Shown: one piece after another, positions 24,611 through 33,363 of the stretch
Layout of the letters: each line of letters opens with the position of its first letter
Position numbering within the stretch: position 1 is the first letter of the stretch
NCBI RefSeq assembly: GCF_002086115.1
Contig: NZ_MVHJ01000024.1
Location: forward strand, 1-64,000
From: Mycolicibacterium bacteremicum
Lineage (GTDB): Bacteria > Actinomycetota > Actinomycetes > Mycobacteriales > Mycobacteriaceae
Length of the DNA: 64,000 bases
Direction of reading: 5' to 3'
The notes under the pieces: generated by a model
What the model saw: only the letters and a program-made list of their open reading frames with translations
Told to the model about the DNA's origin: nothing
The model's database searches: none
Made by a program: the position numbers and the translations under genes

Positions 24611-25735
24611 ATGAAGACCAAAGGTGCTCTGCTCTGGGAGCTCAACTCGCCGTTCCGGGTCGACGAGATCGACCTGGGCGACCCCGTCGCCGACGAGGTG
24701 CAGATCCGGATGCATGCGGCCGGTATGTGCCATTCCGACTACCACATCACCACCGGGGCGACCCCGATCGGCCTGCCCGCCCTCGGCGGTCACGAGGGCG
24801 CCGGCGTGATCACCAAGGTCGGCAAGAATGTCACCGGTCTGGCCGAGGGTGACCATGTGATCCTGGCGTTCATTCCGGCCTGCGGTCAGTGTCCACCGTG
24901 CCTGAAGGGGTACCGGTCGCTGTGTGACCGTGGCGCGGTGCTGCTCGGCGGCAAGGCCATCGCCGACGGCACCAGCCGCATCCATGCCGGCAGCCACGAG
25001 GTGTCACCGATGAACCTGCTCGGCACCTTCGCGCCCTACATGACCGTGCACAAGGACTCCGTCGTCAAGATCGACGATGACATCCCGTTCGAGACCGCCG
25101 CCATCATGGGCTGCGCGGTGCCCACCGGATTCGGGTCGGCGACCAACGTGGCCGAGGTGCAGCCCGGCGAGACCGTCATCATCGTCGGGGTCGGCGGCAT
25201 CGGTATGAGCGCGCTGCAGGGCGCGGTGATCTCCGGCGCCAAGCAGGTCATCGCGATCGATCCCAATGAATGGAAGCGCGATCAGGCGATCAAGTTCGGC
25301 GCCACCCACGTCTACCCGTCGATGGCGGAGGCCATCGCACCGGTGATCGACGTGACGCACGGACTGATGGCCGACAAGGTGATCATCGCCGTCGGCGAGA
25401 TGAAGGGCGAGTACATCGAGGAGGCGATGATCCTCACCGCCAAGACGGGCACCTGCGTGGTGACCGGCATGGGCTCGATGATGGACGCCGACGTCAAACT
25501 CAACCTCTTCCTGTTCACGATGTTGCAGAAGACGTTGAAGGGCAACATCTTCGGCGGCGGCAGTTCCCATGTGGAGACCCCGCGACTGGCTGCGCTGTAC
25601 AAGTCTGGGCTGCTCAACATCGACGATATGATCACCCGCACCTACAAGCTGGAGGACATCAACACCGGCTATCAGGACATGCTGGACGGCAACAACATCC
25701 GCGGTGTCATCCGGTTCGACGAGTCCGACTGGTAG
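24611..25735 (+). CDS. NDMA-dependent-type zinc alcohol dehydrogenase
   Basis: 374-aa medium-chain alcohol dehydrogenase. Catalytic zinc ligands lie in AAGMCHSDYH and GGHEGAGV, structural zinc Cys in CGQCPPCLKGYRSLC, and NAD-binding GVGGIGMSA. The DGTSRIHAGSHEVSPMNLL insert and final IRFDESDW are typical of the mycothiol-era NDMA-dependent class with tightly bound NAD (relative of AdhD). It starts at the ATG at 24611; an upstream in-frame start at 24566 lacks support. It is monocistronic, closed by the hairpin at 25749-25785. Confidence 0.88.
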   Translation: MKTKGALLWELNSPFRVDEIDLGDPVADEVQIRMHAAGMCHSDYHITTGATPIGLPALGGHEGAGVITKVGKNVTGLAEGDHVILAFIPACGQCPPCLKGYRSLCDRGAVLLGGKAIADGTSRIHAGSHEVSPMNLLGTFAPYMTVHKDSVVKIDDDIPFETAAIMGCAVPTGFGSATNVAEVQPGETVIIVGVGGIGMSALQGAVISGAKQVIAIDPNEWKRDQAIKFGATHVYPSMAEAIAPVIDVTHGLMADKVIIAVGEMKGEYIEEAMILTAKTGTCVVTGMGSMMDADVKLNLFLFTMLQKTLKGNIFGGGSSHVETPRLAALYKSGLLNIDDMITRTYKLEDINTGYQDMLDGNNIRGVIRFDESDW

Positions 25736-25748
25736 GTAACACATACAC

Positions 25749-25785
25749 AGAACCGCCCACTCCCGCGCCGGGAGTGGGCGGTTCT
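25749..25785. terminator. Strong hairpin between convergent genes
   Basis: Perfect 16-bp arms (AGAACCGCCCACTCCC and its complement) around GCGCC, 13 bp after the alcohol dehydrogenase stop and 10 bp before the stop of the leftward surface-protein gene. There is no T-run, but stem-only terminators are common in mycobacteria. It probably serves both strands. Confidence 0.85.
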
Positions 25786-25795
25786 GCCATGTCGG

Positions 25796-28591
25796 TCAGG
25801 CGGCGTTCTGGCCGCTGTCCCCGGAATCGTTGTCTGATCCGCCGCCCCCCGAACCGCTGTCGGTGTTCTTCGGGCCGGCGCTCGGGGCGTCGTTGGCCTC
25901 CGCAACAGCCTCCGCTTCGGCCTCGGCCTGCGCCTCGGCCGCGGCCTCCTTCTCGGCCTTGCGCTCGGCGGCGCGCTTCTGCGCCTTGGTCAACGGGGTG
26001 ACCACATCATCCTCGATCACCTCGAGGATCGGCTGCTCGGCCACCGGTGTCACCGGCTGTACGACGGGTTGCTCGGCGGGCACCGCCGGCTGCTCGACGG
26101 GCTGCTCCGCGATCTCCGGCGTACCGGCGGTACGTGCGGGGTGATTGCGTTGCAGCGCAGTGGTTTCCGGCTGCGCATCGGCCGTCTCGACCGCGGCATC
26201 GTCGGCGGTCGACTCGGCAGCGGCAACCTGGTTGTCGGCCGCCGCGCCGGGCACGTCGAGCAGGCCGCCGAGCACCTGGTCGAAGTTGCCGTTGAGCAGA
26301 TCACCGACGCCCGCCAACGCGTTCGGTGCGGTGTTGTTGTCGGTTGTCACCGCCTTCTGGAATCCACCGGCCAACTGGCGCAGCACATTCGGGAACACCT
26401 GGTTCCAGTCCACATTCGGCATGGTGCCGAACCGGACCGGGGTCGCTGCGGTGTCCAGCGTGCGCTCGTAGGCACCGGTGACCGGGTTGAAGAACGCATC
26501 GGAGTAGCCGAGATTGACCAGGCTGGTCAATGCCGGGGACAAGGCGTTGGCGAGCCCGTTGACCACATTGGCCACCGGCGCCAGGCCGACCAATCGCAGC
26601 ACGTCACCAACCAGATAGAGCGGTTCCAGCATCGGCAGGGTGTTGGCCCGCACCGTCAGAAAGATGTTGGTGTTCGGCGAGTTCTGGTCTGCCAGGTCAC
26701 CGACCAGACCCTCCAGCGCCTCGGTCAACTGGCCCGCGGCCGCACCCGCGTCGATCCCGCGCAGCATGTACGTCGGCAGCGCGCCGGCGGCCAGATTGTT
26801 CAGCAATGACATCGGGTTCGCCCACGCCGCGAAGTCCGACATCAGCTGATACTGGACGGTGGCGTCGACCTTGACCGGGACCAGGTTCGCGCCCCCCAGG
26901 GACAGGCCGGTGTCACCGATCGGCGTACCGCCGCTGCTGGTGATCGCGACATCGGGTGTGATGGCGTCGATTCCTAGCATCGCGAAGAAGTCGGCGAAGC
27001 GGGCCATGATGCCGCCGTTGGCGCGACCGGCGTTGTTGAGCAGGATCGCCGGCAGGATGGTCAGGCTGCCCAGCAAGGGATTGACACCGGTGTAGTCGAC
27101 CCCGCCCGGCTGGGAGGACAGCTGCGCCAGCACGTCCCGGTATGCCGCGCCCGCAGAGAATGCGCCCATGCCGGTGCCGATGACGATCGGGATCCGGACC
27201 GAGGCGATCTCCTGATCCGGGATGGCGTCGATGGCCCCGTTGACGGCCTCGTTGAGGGCGTCACCGATGCTGCCGGTGCCGCTTTCCACCAGACCGTCCA
27301 CCAGATCGGAGACATTGCCCTGTAATTGGCCGCTCAGGTCGTCGGCGAGATCGGCGATGAGCGGTTGCAGCGCACCGAAGAGCAGATTCCCGGCCGGGAC
27401 GTTGACGCCCAGCACCCGGAAATTCAGGCCGCTCAGGGCACTGCGGATGCTGTTGGTCAGATCCGCCTCCACCGTGTCGGTCGCGTTGGCGACGATCTGC
27501 GCGACGACGTTGTTGAGCGCCGGCGTCAGAACGGTACCCAGGTCGGTGGCCAGCGAGCCGTCTGCCAACGCATCGGCCAGCGCCGCAGCGAGATTGGTCT
27601 TCAGCGTCGAGGTACCGAGATCGAGATACCCGGTGCTGTTGACCGAATCGGCGATCGCGGACTGGGTGCCCGGCACCCACCCCAGGTCGACCCCGGCGAG
27701 CAGTCGCGCCATGGTGAACAGCGGACCGGCGGTCGTCATGGTCAGCGCGCCGCTGTCGGCGAGGGTGCTCAGGTTCAGGCCCACCAGCTCCAGCAGATTC
27801 CCGAGCTGGAAGTTGCCCTGCGCGTCGGCCAGGTCGGCGGCGTTGAACAGCGTGGTCAACAGGTCCGGCAGCAGTGGGGTCAGTTCGGCGGTCAACTCGT
27901 CGGCGGTCGGCAGGATGTCGGTCAGGTTGTTCACGATGCTGCCGGCGACGGACCCGGCGACGCCGTTGGCGATGTTGGTCACCCCGGCCGAGCCGACGAC
28001 ATCGACCAGTCGGATGGTGACGGCAGGCAGGAAACTGACCGGCTTCACCGACACACTCACCGCCCGCAGCTGGGCGTCGACGGCCGCGGCGATCGCCGTC
28101 CGCAGCTGCGCCTCCAACGCCACCGCATTCTCGCCCGTCGTTGCGGACGCCAGGAAGTCGGTCAGCGCCGAGCTGATCGCCTCGGTGACGGCCGCGTTCA
28201 GATCCGAGCCGGGATCGTTGAGCCCGAGGGTGGTCAGCAGGGTGGCCACGTTGATGGTGCCGCCGTTGGCGTTGAGCAGGTCGGTGAGCAGGCTGTCGGG
28301 GACCTGGGCCAGCAGCGTGTCGAGGGTGACGCGGGGCTGGGCCCCGAAGGTGTTCACCAGCGCCGGCAGCACGGTGTTCACCACGTCCTGCAGCTGCTGG
28401 TACGGGGTGCTGGCCGCGGTCAGGCTGATATCGCGCTGCTCGATGAGCCGCTGTTCCTGCGCGAGCAGGGCGGGCGGGGTCGGTACCGCCGCCGCCATGG
28501 TGACCGCCGCCGCGGTGACCGTTGCCGTGGTCATGCCCAGCAACGATGTCCTGATCTTATGGCTACCTTTTGACCGCCGATGAGTTCCCAC
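25796..28591 (-). CDS. Large exported surface protein with PE-PPE-like core (copy 1)
   Basis: About 931 aa from a GTG at 28591 preceded by a GAGGGGCGGGG-rich site; the longer reading from 28657 is less likely because its paralogue also starts with MG..HR. Signal peptide, then ~440 residues of Leu/Ala-rich helical repeats. A ~280-residue core follows that is shared with the protein at 34443 (VRIPIVIGTGMGAFSAG, RANGGIMARF, VKVDATVQYQ, NALSPALTSLVNLGY). The RANGGIMARF stretch recalls NRPNGGILARF of PE-PPE hydrolase domains, but the nucleophile-elbow Ser seems absent. The tail is low-complexity Pro/Glu/Ala (QPV, AEAEAEA) ending in a Ser/Gly run. Probably cell-envelope; function unknown. Confidence 0.75.
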   Translation of the reverse strand: MGTHRRSKGSHKIRTSLLGMTTATVTAAAVTMAAAVPTPPALLAQEQRLIEQRDISLTAASTPYQQLQDVVNTVLPALVNTFGAQPRVTLDTLLAQVPDSLLTDLLNANGGTINVATLLTTLGLNDPGSDLNAAVTEAISSALTDFLASATTGENAVALEAQLRTAIAAAVDAQLRAVSVSVKPVSFLPAVTIRLVDVVGSAGVTNIANGVAGSVAGSIVNNLTDILPTADELTAELTPLLPDLLTTLFNAADLADAQGNFQLGNLLELVGLNLSTLADSGALTMTTAGPLFTMARLLAGVDLGWVPGTQSAIADSVNSTGYLDLGTSTLKTNLAAALADALADGSLATDLGTVLTPALNNVVAQIVANATDTVEADLTNSIRSALSGLNFRVLGVNVPAGNLLFGALQPLIADLADDLSGQLQGNVSDLVDGLVESGTGSIGDALNEAVNGAIDAIPDQEIASVRIPIVIGTGMGAFSAGAAYRDVLAQLSSQPGGVDYTGVNPLLGSLTILPAILLNNAGRANGGIMARFADFFAMLGIDAITPDVAITSSGGTPIGDTGLSLGGANLVPVKVDATVQYQLMSDFAAWANPMSLLNNLAAGALPTYMLRGIDAGAAAGQLTEALEGLVGDLADQNSPNTNIFLTVRANTLPMLEPLYLVGDVLRLVGLAPVANVVNGLANALSPALTSLVNLGYSDAFFNPVTGAYERTLDTAATPVRFGTMPNVDWNQVFPNVLRQLAGGFQKAVTTDNNTAPNALAGVGDLLNGNFDQVLGGLLDVPGAAADNQVAAAESTADDAAVETADAQPETTALQRNHPARTAGTPEIAEQPVEQPAVPAEQPVVQPVTPVAEQPILEVIEDDVVTPLTKAQKRAAERKAEKEAAAEAQAEAEAEAVAEANDAPSAGPKNTDSGSGGGGSDNDSGDSGQNAA

Positions 28592-28822
28592 TGAGACCCC
28601 GCCCCTCGTTTGATGTCGTGACGATTCGCGGGTGACTGTACACGTGACCTGGGACACTTTTTTATCGATTGAAGTGCCATATCAAGATCTTTCAGGGAGA
28701 TTTCGCGTGTCAGATCGGGCGCTACGCGATTTTGCTGAGATCCGTCTCAAGTTACCGGCCGGGCAAATTTGACTGTTACTGCCACTTAGCTGCGCTATCT
28801 TCGCCGAAATCTTCGGGGGCGA

Positions 28823-28854
28823 CAAAAAACCCCCGCACCGGCGAGGTGCGGGGG
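28823..28854 (-). terminator. Intrinsic terminator of the SDR gene
   Basis: On the minus strand, 10-bp perfect GC-rich arms (CCCCCGCACC and complement) around 5 bases are followed by TTTTTT, a classical factor-independent terminator 20 bp after the SDR stop. The rest of 28592-28874 is the AT-richer promoter region of the copy-1 surface-protein gene; I see no gene there. Confidence 0.9.
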
Positions 28855-28874
28855 CTCTTCGATGGTGTGTCGGA

Positions 28875-29651
28875 CTACTTCGGTGGCATCCGGATTCCGC
28901 CGTCGACCCGGACAACTTCGGCGTTCATGTAGGAGTTCGTCAGCAGCTCGATCACCATCGAGGCCAGCTCCTCGGGCTTGCCGAGTCGGTGCGGGAAGAG
29001 CACCGACTCGCCCAGCTTGGCCTTGAAGGCCTCGGAGGCCTCGCCCTCGCCGTAGATCGGCGTGTCGATCAGACCGGGCGCGACGGTGTTGACGCGGATT
29101 CCCGATGCCGAGAGGTCGCGGGCCACCGGGAGGGTCAGACCGACGACGCCACCCTTGGACGACGAGTAGGCCGCCTGGCCGATCTGGCCGTCGAAGGCCG
29201 CGACGCTGGTGAGGTTGACGATGGCGCCGCGCTCACCGGTGTCGGTGAAATCGTTGCGGCTCATCGCCGTTGCGGCCAACCGGATGCAGTCGAAGGTGCC
29301 GACCAGGTTGATCGCGAGCACCTTCTTGTAGGCGTCGAGATTGTGCGCCGACTCGAACTGACCGTCCTTGCCGATGGTGCGTTGGGCCCAGCCGATACCT
29401 GCCGAGTTCACCAGGGCCCGCAGCGGCCCCAGGTCGACGGCGGTGTTGACCGCATCCAGGATCTGATCGGTGTTGGTGACGTCGACGGTCACGAAGACAC
29501 CGCCGATCTCCTGCGCGAGTTCCTGCCCGCGTTCGGCGTTCAGGTCGGCGACGACGACCCTGGCACCCTTGGCGGCCAGCTGGCGGGCCGAGGCCGCACC
29601 GATGCCGGACGCGCCACCCGTGACGATTGCGCTAGCTCCATTGATATCCAC
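28875..29651 (-). CDS. Short-chain dehydrogenase, 3-hydroxyacyl-CoA dehydrogenase type II-like
   Basis: 258-aa SDR with TGGASGIGAA (NAD site), VVADLN with an Asp favouring NAD(H), NSAGIG, catalytic Ser in NLTSVAAF and YSSSK (Tyr/Lys). Segments such as AYKKVLAINLVGTFDCIRLA and GVVGLTLPVARDLSASGIRVN closely follow HSD17B10-like 3-hydroxyacyl-CoA dehydrogenases (M. tuberculosis Rv1144 group). A role in beta-oxidation is likely. GTG start at 29651. It stands alone between two hairpins (28823-28854 and 29697-29733). Confidence 0.85.
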   Translation of the reverse strand: MDINGASAIVTGGASGIGAASARQLAAKGARVVVADLNAERGQELAQEIGGVFVTVDVTNTDQILDAVNTAVDLGPLRALVNSAGIGWAQRTIGKDGQFESAHNLDAYKKVLAINLVGTFDCIRLAATAMSRNDFTDTGERGAIVNLTSVAAFDGQIGQAAYSSSKGGVVGLTLPVARDLSASGIRVNTVAPGLIDTPIYGEGEASEAFKAKLGESVLFPHRLGKPEELASMVIELLTNSYMNAEVVRVDGGIRMPPK

Positions 29652-29696
29652 GTCGACAGACTAAAGCCTCCCGACCGGTGGGTTGATGGCGACCGA

Positions 29697-29733
29697 ACAT
29701 CCCGTCGATCAGCGGTGCCGATCGACGGGATGT
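29697..29733 (-). terminator. Hairpin after the small secreted-protein gene
   Basis: Perfect 14-bp arms (ACATCCCGTCGATC and complement) with a 9-base loop, starting 8 bp after the stop at 29742 on the minus strand. No T-run. Probable terminator separating it from the SDR gene. Confidence 0.75.
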
Positions 29734-29741
29734 CTCGACCA

Positions 29742-29978
29742 TCAGGTGCAGGGCACGCCGTGCGGGCCGCCGATCCACTGCCCCGGCGGTGACTGCCACG
29801 GGCACCACTTCTTGAGCTGGCCGGGTGCCACCGGATTGTTCGGCACGACGTTGTCGATGCGCGGAATCCAGGGCTGCCAGTGATCGTCGGCCTGAGCCAA
29901 ACCTGCGCCGATACCCAGCGTCGTCGCGCCCAGAGAGCCGGCGACGGCCGCTGCGGCAAGCAATTTCTTCACAGACAT
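29742..29978 (-). CDS. Small secreted protein, unknown function
   Basis: 78 aa. A clean signal peptide (MSVKKLLAAAAVAGSLGATT ... GLAQA) is cut before DDHWQPW, leaving a mature peptide of about 48 residues rich in Pro and Trp with two Cys (KKWCPWQ and GVPCT) that could form one disulfide. It resembles the many small exported mycobacterial proteins of unknown function. It has its own terminator. Confidence 0.75.
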   Translation of the reverse strand: MSVKKLLAAAAVAGSLGATTLGIGAGLAQADDHWQPWIPRIDNVVPNNPVAPGQLKKWCPWQSPPGQWIGGPHGVPCT

Positions 29979-30024
29979 CGTTGCCCCCTTTCGGTTCCCC
30001 GTCCCGATACCAGGTTACGCCCCC

Positions 30025-30279
30025 CTAGAAGAAGCCCCGGACCACACGGACCACCGCCCAGACGAACAGCGCGATGAAACAGAGGGTGAGAAAGCTGGCC
30101 AGCTCATGCCACGGGCTGGTCAGACCGGGGATGAGCACGGCCGCGGTGGGCAGGAACAGCCAGCCGAGCAGAAAGATACCCACCGGGACACGCTGGCTCG
30201 GCCGCGGCGGGATCTCCTCGTAATCGTCCTCGTCGAACTCGGGATAATCCGCGTAGTCTTCGTAGTCCCCCGGGCCCAT
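30025..30279 (-). CDS. Small membrane protein with acidic N terminus
   Basis: 84 aa: a strongly acidic, Tyr/Asp/Glu-rich cytoplasmic start (DYEDYADYPEFDEDDYEE), PRPSQRVP, then two transmembrane helices (VGIFLLGWLFLPTAAVLIPG and ASFLTLCFIALFVWAVVRVV). No family recognised; mycobacteria carry many such short proteins. It is upstream of, and on the same strand as, the small secreted-protein gene (46-bp gap). Confidence 0.7.
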   Translation of the reverse strand: MGPGDYEDYADYPEFDEDDYEEIPPRPSQRVPVGIFLLGWLFLPTAAVLIPGLTSPWHELASFLTLCFIALFVWAVVRVVRGFF

Positions 30280-30359
30280 GTCCTGAGGCTATCGAGAAGG
30301 TCCCTACGGTGCTCATCACCGCCCGGCCGCAGGTGACATGAACCCGTCCCGCACCCCGC

Positions 30360-30803
30360 TCAGTCAAGCCGCGCCAGCACGGTCGACAGCCACCTCTGCA
30401 CCGACCGGGCCTGCGTCTCGGACATCCCGTCGAACACCACGGCGCGCACCAGTGCCGCGTGCGCAGGCGCCGCGTCGGCCAGCGCCGCCCGCCCGGCCGC
30501 CGTCAGGTTCACCACCGCGGCGCGGCGGTCGTCATCGGCATCGCGGCGCCCGACCAGGTTGCGCTCGCGCATCCGTGCCAGCTGGTGGGAGACCCGGCTC
30601 TGCTCCCAGCCGAGCCGGGCACCGAGATCGGAGACCCGGCACCCCGGTGACTCGTCGAGGGCCACCAGGACGTCGTAATCGGCCAGCGACAGCCCGCAGT
30701 CGCGTTGCAACTGGCGGTTCATCGCCGCCTGCAGCCGACCGGTCATCGCCAGATAGGTCCGCCAGAGCCGCTGCTGCTCGTCATCCAGCCACATGGAATA
30801 CAT
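30360..30803 (-). CDS. MarR-family transcriptional regulator
   Basis: 147-aa winged-helix regulator: N-terminal dimer helices, LSLADYDVLVALDESPG, recognition region GWEQSRVSHQLARMRERNLV and wing RRDADDDRRAAVVNLTAAGR. The start at 30803 could instead be the ATG at 30794. It is divergent from the pirin gene with a 68-bp gap containing an imperfect dyad (GACACA ... TGTGCTGTC, around 30804-30827), so it probably controls itself and the pirin gene. The ligand is unknown. Confidence 0.88.
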   Translation of the reverse strand: MYSMWLDDEQQRLWRTYLAMTGRLQAAMNRQLQRDCGLSLADYDVLVALDESPGCRVSDLGARLGWEQSRVSHQLARMRERNLVGRRDADDDRRAAVVNLTAAGRAALADAAPAHAALVRAVVFDGMSETQARSVQRWLSTVLARLD

Positions 30804-30871
30804 GACACATCATCTAAGTTGTGCTGTCCATAGCCGCCACCTAGGCTGGCAAGTGAAATCGAGGAGCATCG

Positions 30872-31633
30872 ATGACCCGCACCGCATCCGTGGACATCCG
30901 GCCCGCAGCCGACCGTGCGGCCACCAAGATCTCGTGGCTGGACTCCAAGCATTCGTTCTCGTTCGGGGGCCATTACGACCCGGCCAACACCCATTTCGGG
31001 CTGCTGCTGGTGAACAACGACGACCGGGTGGCTCCCGCCACCGGATTCGATACCCACCCGCACCGCGACATGGAGATCGTCACCTGGGTCATGCAGGGCT
31101 CGCTGGTGCACCAGGATTCGACCGGCAACTCCGGTGTCATCTATCCCGGTCTGGCGCAGCGGATGTCGGCCGGACGCGGCATCCTGCATTCGGAGAAGAA
31201 CGATTCGTGGCGTCTGACGGGCAGTGAATCACACAGCGATCCGGTGCATTTCGTGCAGATGTGGGTGGTGCCCGACGAGTCCGGTCGCGATCCCGGTTAT
31301 CAGCAACTCGAGATCGACGACGAGCTGCTGCGCGGCGGACTGGTCACCATCGCGTCCGGGATGCCCGAGCACCGCGACCGATCGGCCATCACGATCGGAA
31401 ACAAGTACGCCGCCCTGCACGGTGCACGGTTGCAGGCCGGCGAGACGGTGCAGTTACCCCAGGCGCCCTACCTGCACCTGTTCGTGCCGCGCGGTGCCGT
31501 CACCCTCGAGGGTGCCGGCGAACTGTCCGAAGGTGATGCCGCGCGCCTGACCGCCACCGGCGGCCAACGCGTCACCGCCAGCGAACCATCCGAGATACTG
31601 CTCTGGGAGATGCATGCCGGTCTGGCAGGTTAG
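30872..31633 (+). CDS. Pirin-family protein (bicupin)
   Basis: 253-aa bicupin. N-terminal cupin metal ligands are visible in GFDTHPHRDMEIVTWV and the following GSLVHQDSTGN, with the family-typical SAGRGILHSE. The C-terminal cupin is degenerate. Pirins of this type may have quercetin 2,3-dioxygenase-like activity, but the physiological role is generally unknown. A GAGGAG ribosome site precedes the ATG. Its 3' end overlaps the next gene by 20 bp, and it is divergent from the MarR gene, which likely regulates it. Confidence 0.88.
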   Translation: MTRTASVDIRPAADRAATKISWLDSKHSFSFGGHYDPANTHFGLLLVNNDDRVAPATGFDTHPHRDMEIVTWVMQGSLVHQDSTGNSGVIYPGLAQRMSAGRGILHSEKNDSWRLTGSESHSDPVHFVQMWVVPDESGRDPGYQQLEIDDELLRGGLVTIASGMPEHRDRSAITIGNKYAALHGARLQAGETVQLPQAPYLHLFVPRGAVTLEGAGELSEGDAARLTATGGQRVTASEPSEILLWEMHAGLAG

Positions 31634-32918
31634 CCATCGAATCACCTGTGCCCTCCTAGGGGCCGCACTGGTCGCGGGGTGCTCCACCGACACCGGGCCC
31701 GCAGCCACGCAGGGCGGCTCTCCGGAGACCACGGCAGCCGGGGACCCTCCGGCGGCGCCACGTACCGCCGAACTTGCCGAGGTGACGGTATCGGTACCCG
31801 CCGGGATGGACACCGCGCCGTTCGACGAGCCCCGCCGCGCGTTGGTCCCGGCCGGGTGGACACTGTCGGTCTGGGCGCGTACGGACAAGCCGCGGCTGGC
31901 GGCCTGGGCACCCGACGGGGCCCTGTTGATCTCCGTTCCCAGTACCGGACAGGTGCTTTCGATGCGCGACGGGGCGTCCACCGTGCTGCTCGACGGACTC
32001 ACCCAGCCGCACGGGATCACCTTCGCCGCCGACCGGCTGTACATCGCGGAGAGCAATCGGGTCCGCTCGTATGCCTATCGCGATGGTGCGGCCACCCAGC
32101 CGCGCATCGTCGCCGACAACCTGCCCGATGCCCGCAGCCCCGATCTGCGGGGCGCATACTCGCATGCACTCAAGAGTGTGGCGGTCGGGCCGGATGGTGC
32201 GGTGTACTTCTCCATCGGGTCCACCGGCAACATCTCCGAGGAGGATCGTGACGCGACGCCGCCACGCGCCACGATCATGCGGGTGCCCCCCGAAGGCGGC
32301 CCGGCGGAACCGTTCTCGACCGGGGTGCGCAACGGCACCGGGCTGGCCATCGCGCCCGACGGAGCCGTCTGGACAGCGGTGAACAACCGCGACAACATCG
32401 CCGATCCGGCCACCGGCCAGGTCGACCCCGCCTATGTCGACGACCATCCCCCGGAGTCGGTCGCCGAGCTGACCCCGGGCCGTGAACTCGGCTGGCCGTA
32501 CTGCAATCCCGACGGCGGTCCGGCGAACCTGCCGCTGATCCGCGATGTCCAGACCAACCCGGACGGTGCGCAGATGGACTGTGCCGCGCTGCCGCCCATC
32601 GAGCAGAGCCTCGGCGCGCATTCCGCCCCGCTCGGGCTCAGTTTCACCGCCGGGCAGCTGCCCGGCCCATACGACAGTGGGGCGCTGGTCGGGGTGCACG
32701 GCTCGTGGAACCGGCAGAACCCGCAGGCGCCCGAGGTGTCCTATTTCGATTGGCGCAATGGCACCCTCGGCGATCAGCAGACGTTGGTCGGCGGGTTCCA
32801 GGCCGCGGACGGCACGCGGTGGGGCCGACCCGTCGCCGCAGTCGCCGGCCCCGATGGCTCGGTGTACATCACCGACGACTACGCCGACGCGGTCTACCGA
32901 CTGACCCCGACTACCTGA
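31614..32918 (+). CDS. PQQ-type sugar/sorbosone dehydrogenase-like lipoprotein
   Basis: 434-aa exported lipoprotein: signal peptide with lipobox LVAGC, then a six-bladed beta-propeller of the glucose/sorbosone dehydrogenase family (PHGITFAADRLYIAES, ALKSVAVGPDGAVYFSIG, GVRNGTGLAIAPDGAVW, ELGWPYCNPDGG, GVHGSWNRQ, GPDGSVYITDDYADAVYRL). These proteins oxidise sugars with PQQ; whether the host makes PQQ is not visible here. The start lies inside the pirin gene, so the two are probably co-transcribed. The stop overlaps the convergent gene by 8 bp. Confidence 0.85.
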   Translation: MPVWQVSHRITCALLGAALVAGCSTDTGPAATQGGSPETTAAGDPPAAPRTAELAEVTVSVPAGMDTAPFDEPRRALVPAGWTLSVWARTDKPRLAAWAPDGALLISVPSTGQVLSMRDGASTVLLDGLTQPHGITFAADRLYIAESNRVRSYAYRDGAATQPRIVADNLPDARSPDLRGAYSHALKSVAVGPDGAVYFSIGSTGNISEEDRDATPPRATIMRVPPEGGPAEPFSTGVRNGTGLAIAPDGAVWTAVNNRDNIADPATGQVDPAYVDDHPPESVAELTPGRELGWPYCNPDGGPANLPLIRDVQTNPDGAQMDCAALPPIEQSLGAHSAPLGLSFTAGQLPGPYDSGALVGVHGSWNRQNPQAPEVSYFDWRNGTLGDQQTLVGGFQAADGTRWGRPVAAVAGPDGSVYITDDYADAVYRLTPTT

Positions 32919-33189
32919 CCGCCGTATTGCGCCGGCCCGTGACGCTGACATAGATGGCGATCAGCACGATGGCCACCACGACGCCGACCAGGAACGGGAT
33001 GATGGCGAAACCGCCGTTCGAGTTGGCGTAGCCGATCTGATAGGTCACCCAGCTGCCGACGAGCGAGCCGGCCGCACCGAGCAGGATCGTCATGAGGACA
33101 CCGATGTTCTGTTTGCCCGGCATGACGAGCCGGGCCAGCGCGCCGATGATCAATCCGACGAACAGGGCGCTGAGAATGGTTCCGATCAT
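32911..33189 (-). CDS. GlsB/YeaQ/YmgE-family (transglycosylase-associated) membrane protein
   Basis: 92 aa with three hydrophobic helices; the signature GLIIGALARLVMPGKQNIGV followed by LLGAAGSLVGSWV identifies the family. Function is unknown; in enterobacteria members are stress-induced. An AAGGAG site 5 bp before the ATG at 33189 sets the start. Convergent with the sugar dehydrogenase gene. Confidence 0.85.
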   Translation of the reverse strand: MIGTILSALFVGLIIGALARLVMPGKQNIGVLMTILLGAAGSLVGSWVTYQIGYANSNGGFAIIPFLVGVVVAIVLIAIYVSVTGRRNTAVR

Positions 33190-33363
33190 TGTTGCTCCTT
33201 GGTCACGTACAGCAGTCGTTTGACTGGTGCCGGCGGATACCCGAAACGCCGAACCCCAACCGGACAACCCGATGCCCAACCGTGATGGCGCCGTGACGAA
33301 AGTTGACAGCGTTGCTGCTGTGATTGATGGTGATCGTCCGTTCGCCCCATCCGGAGGAATACC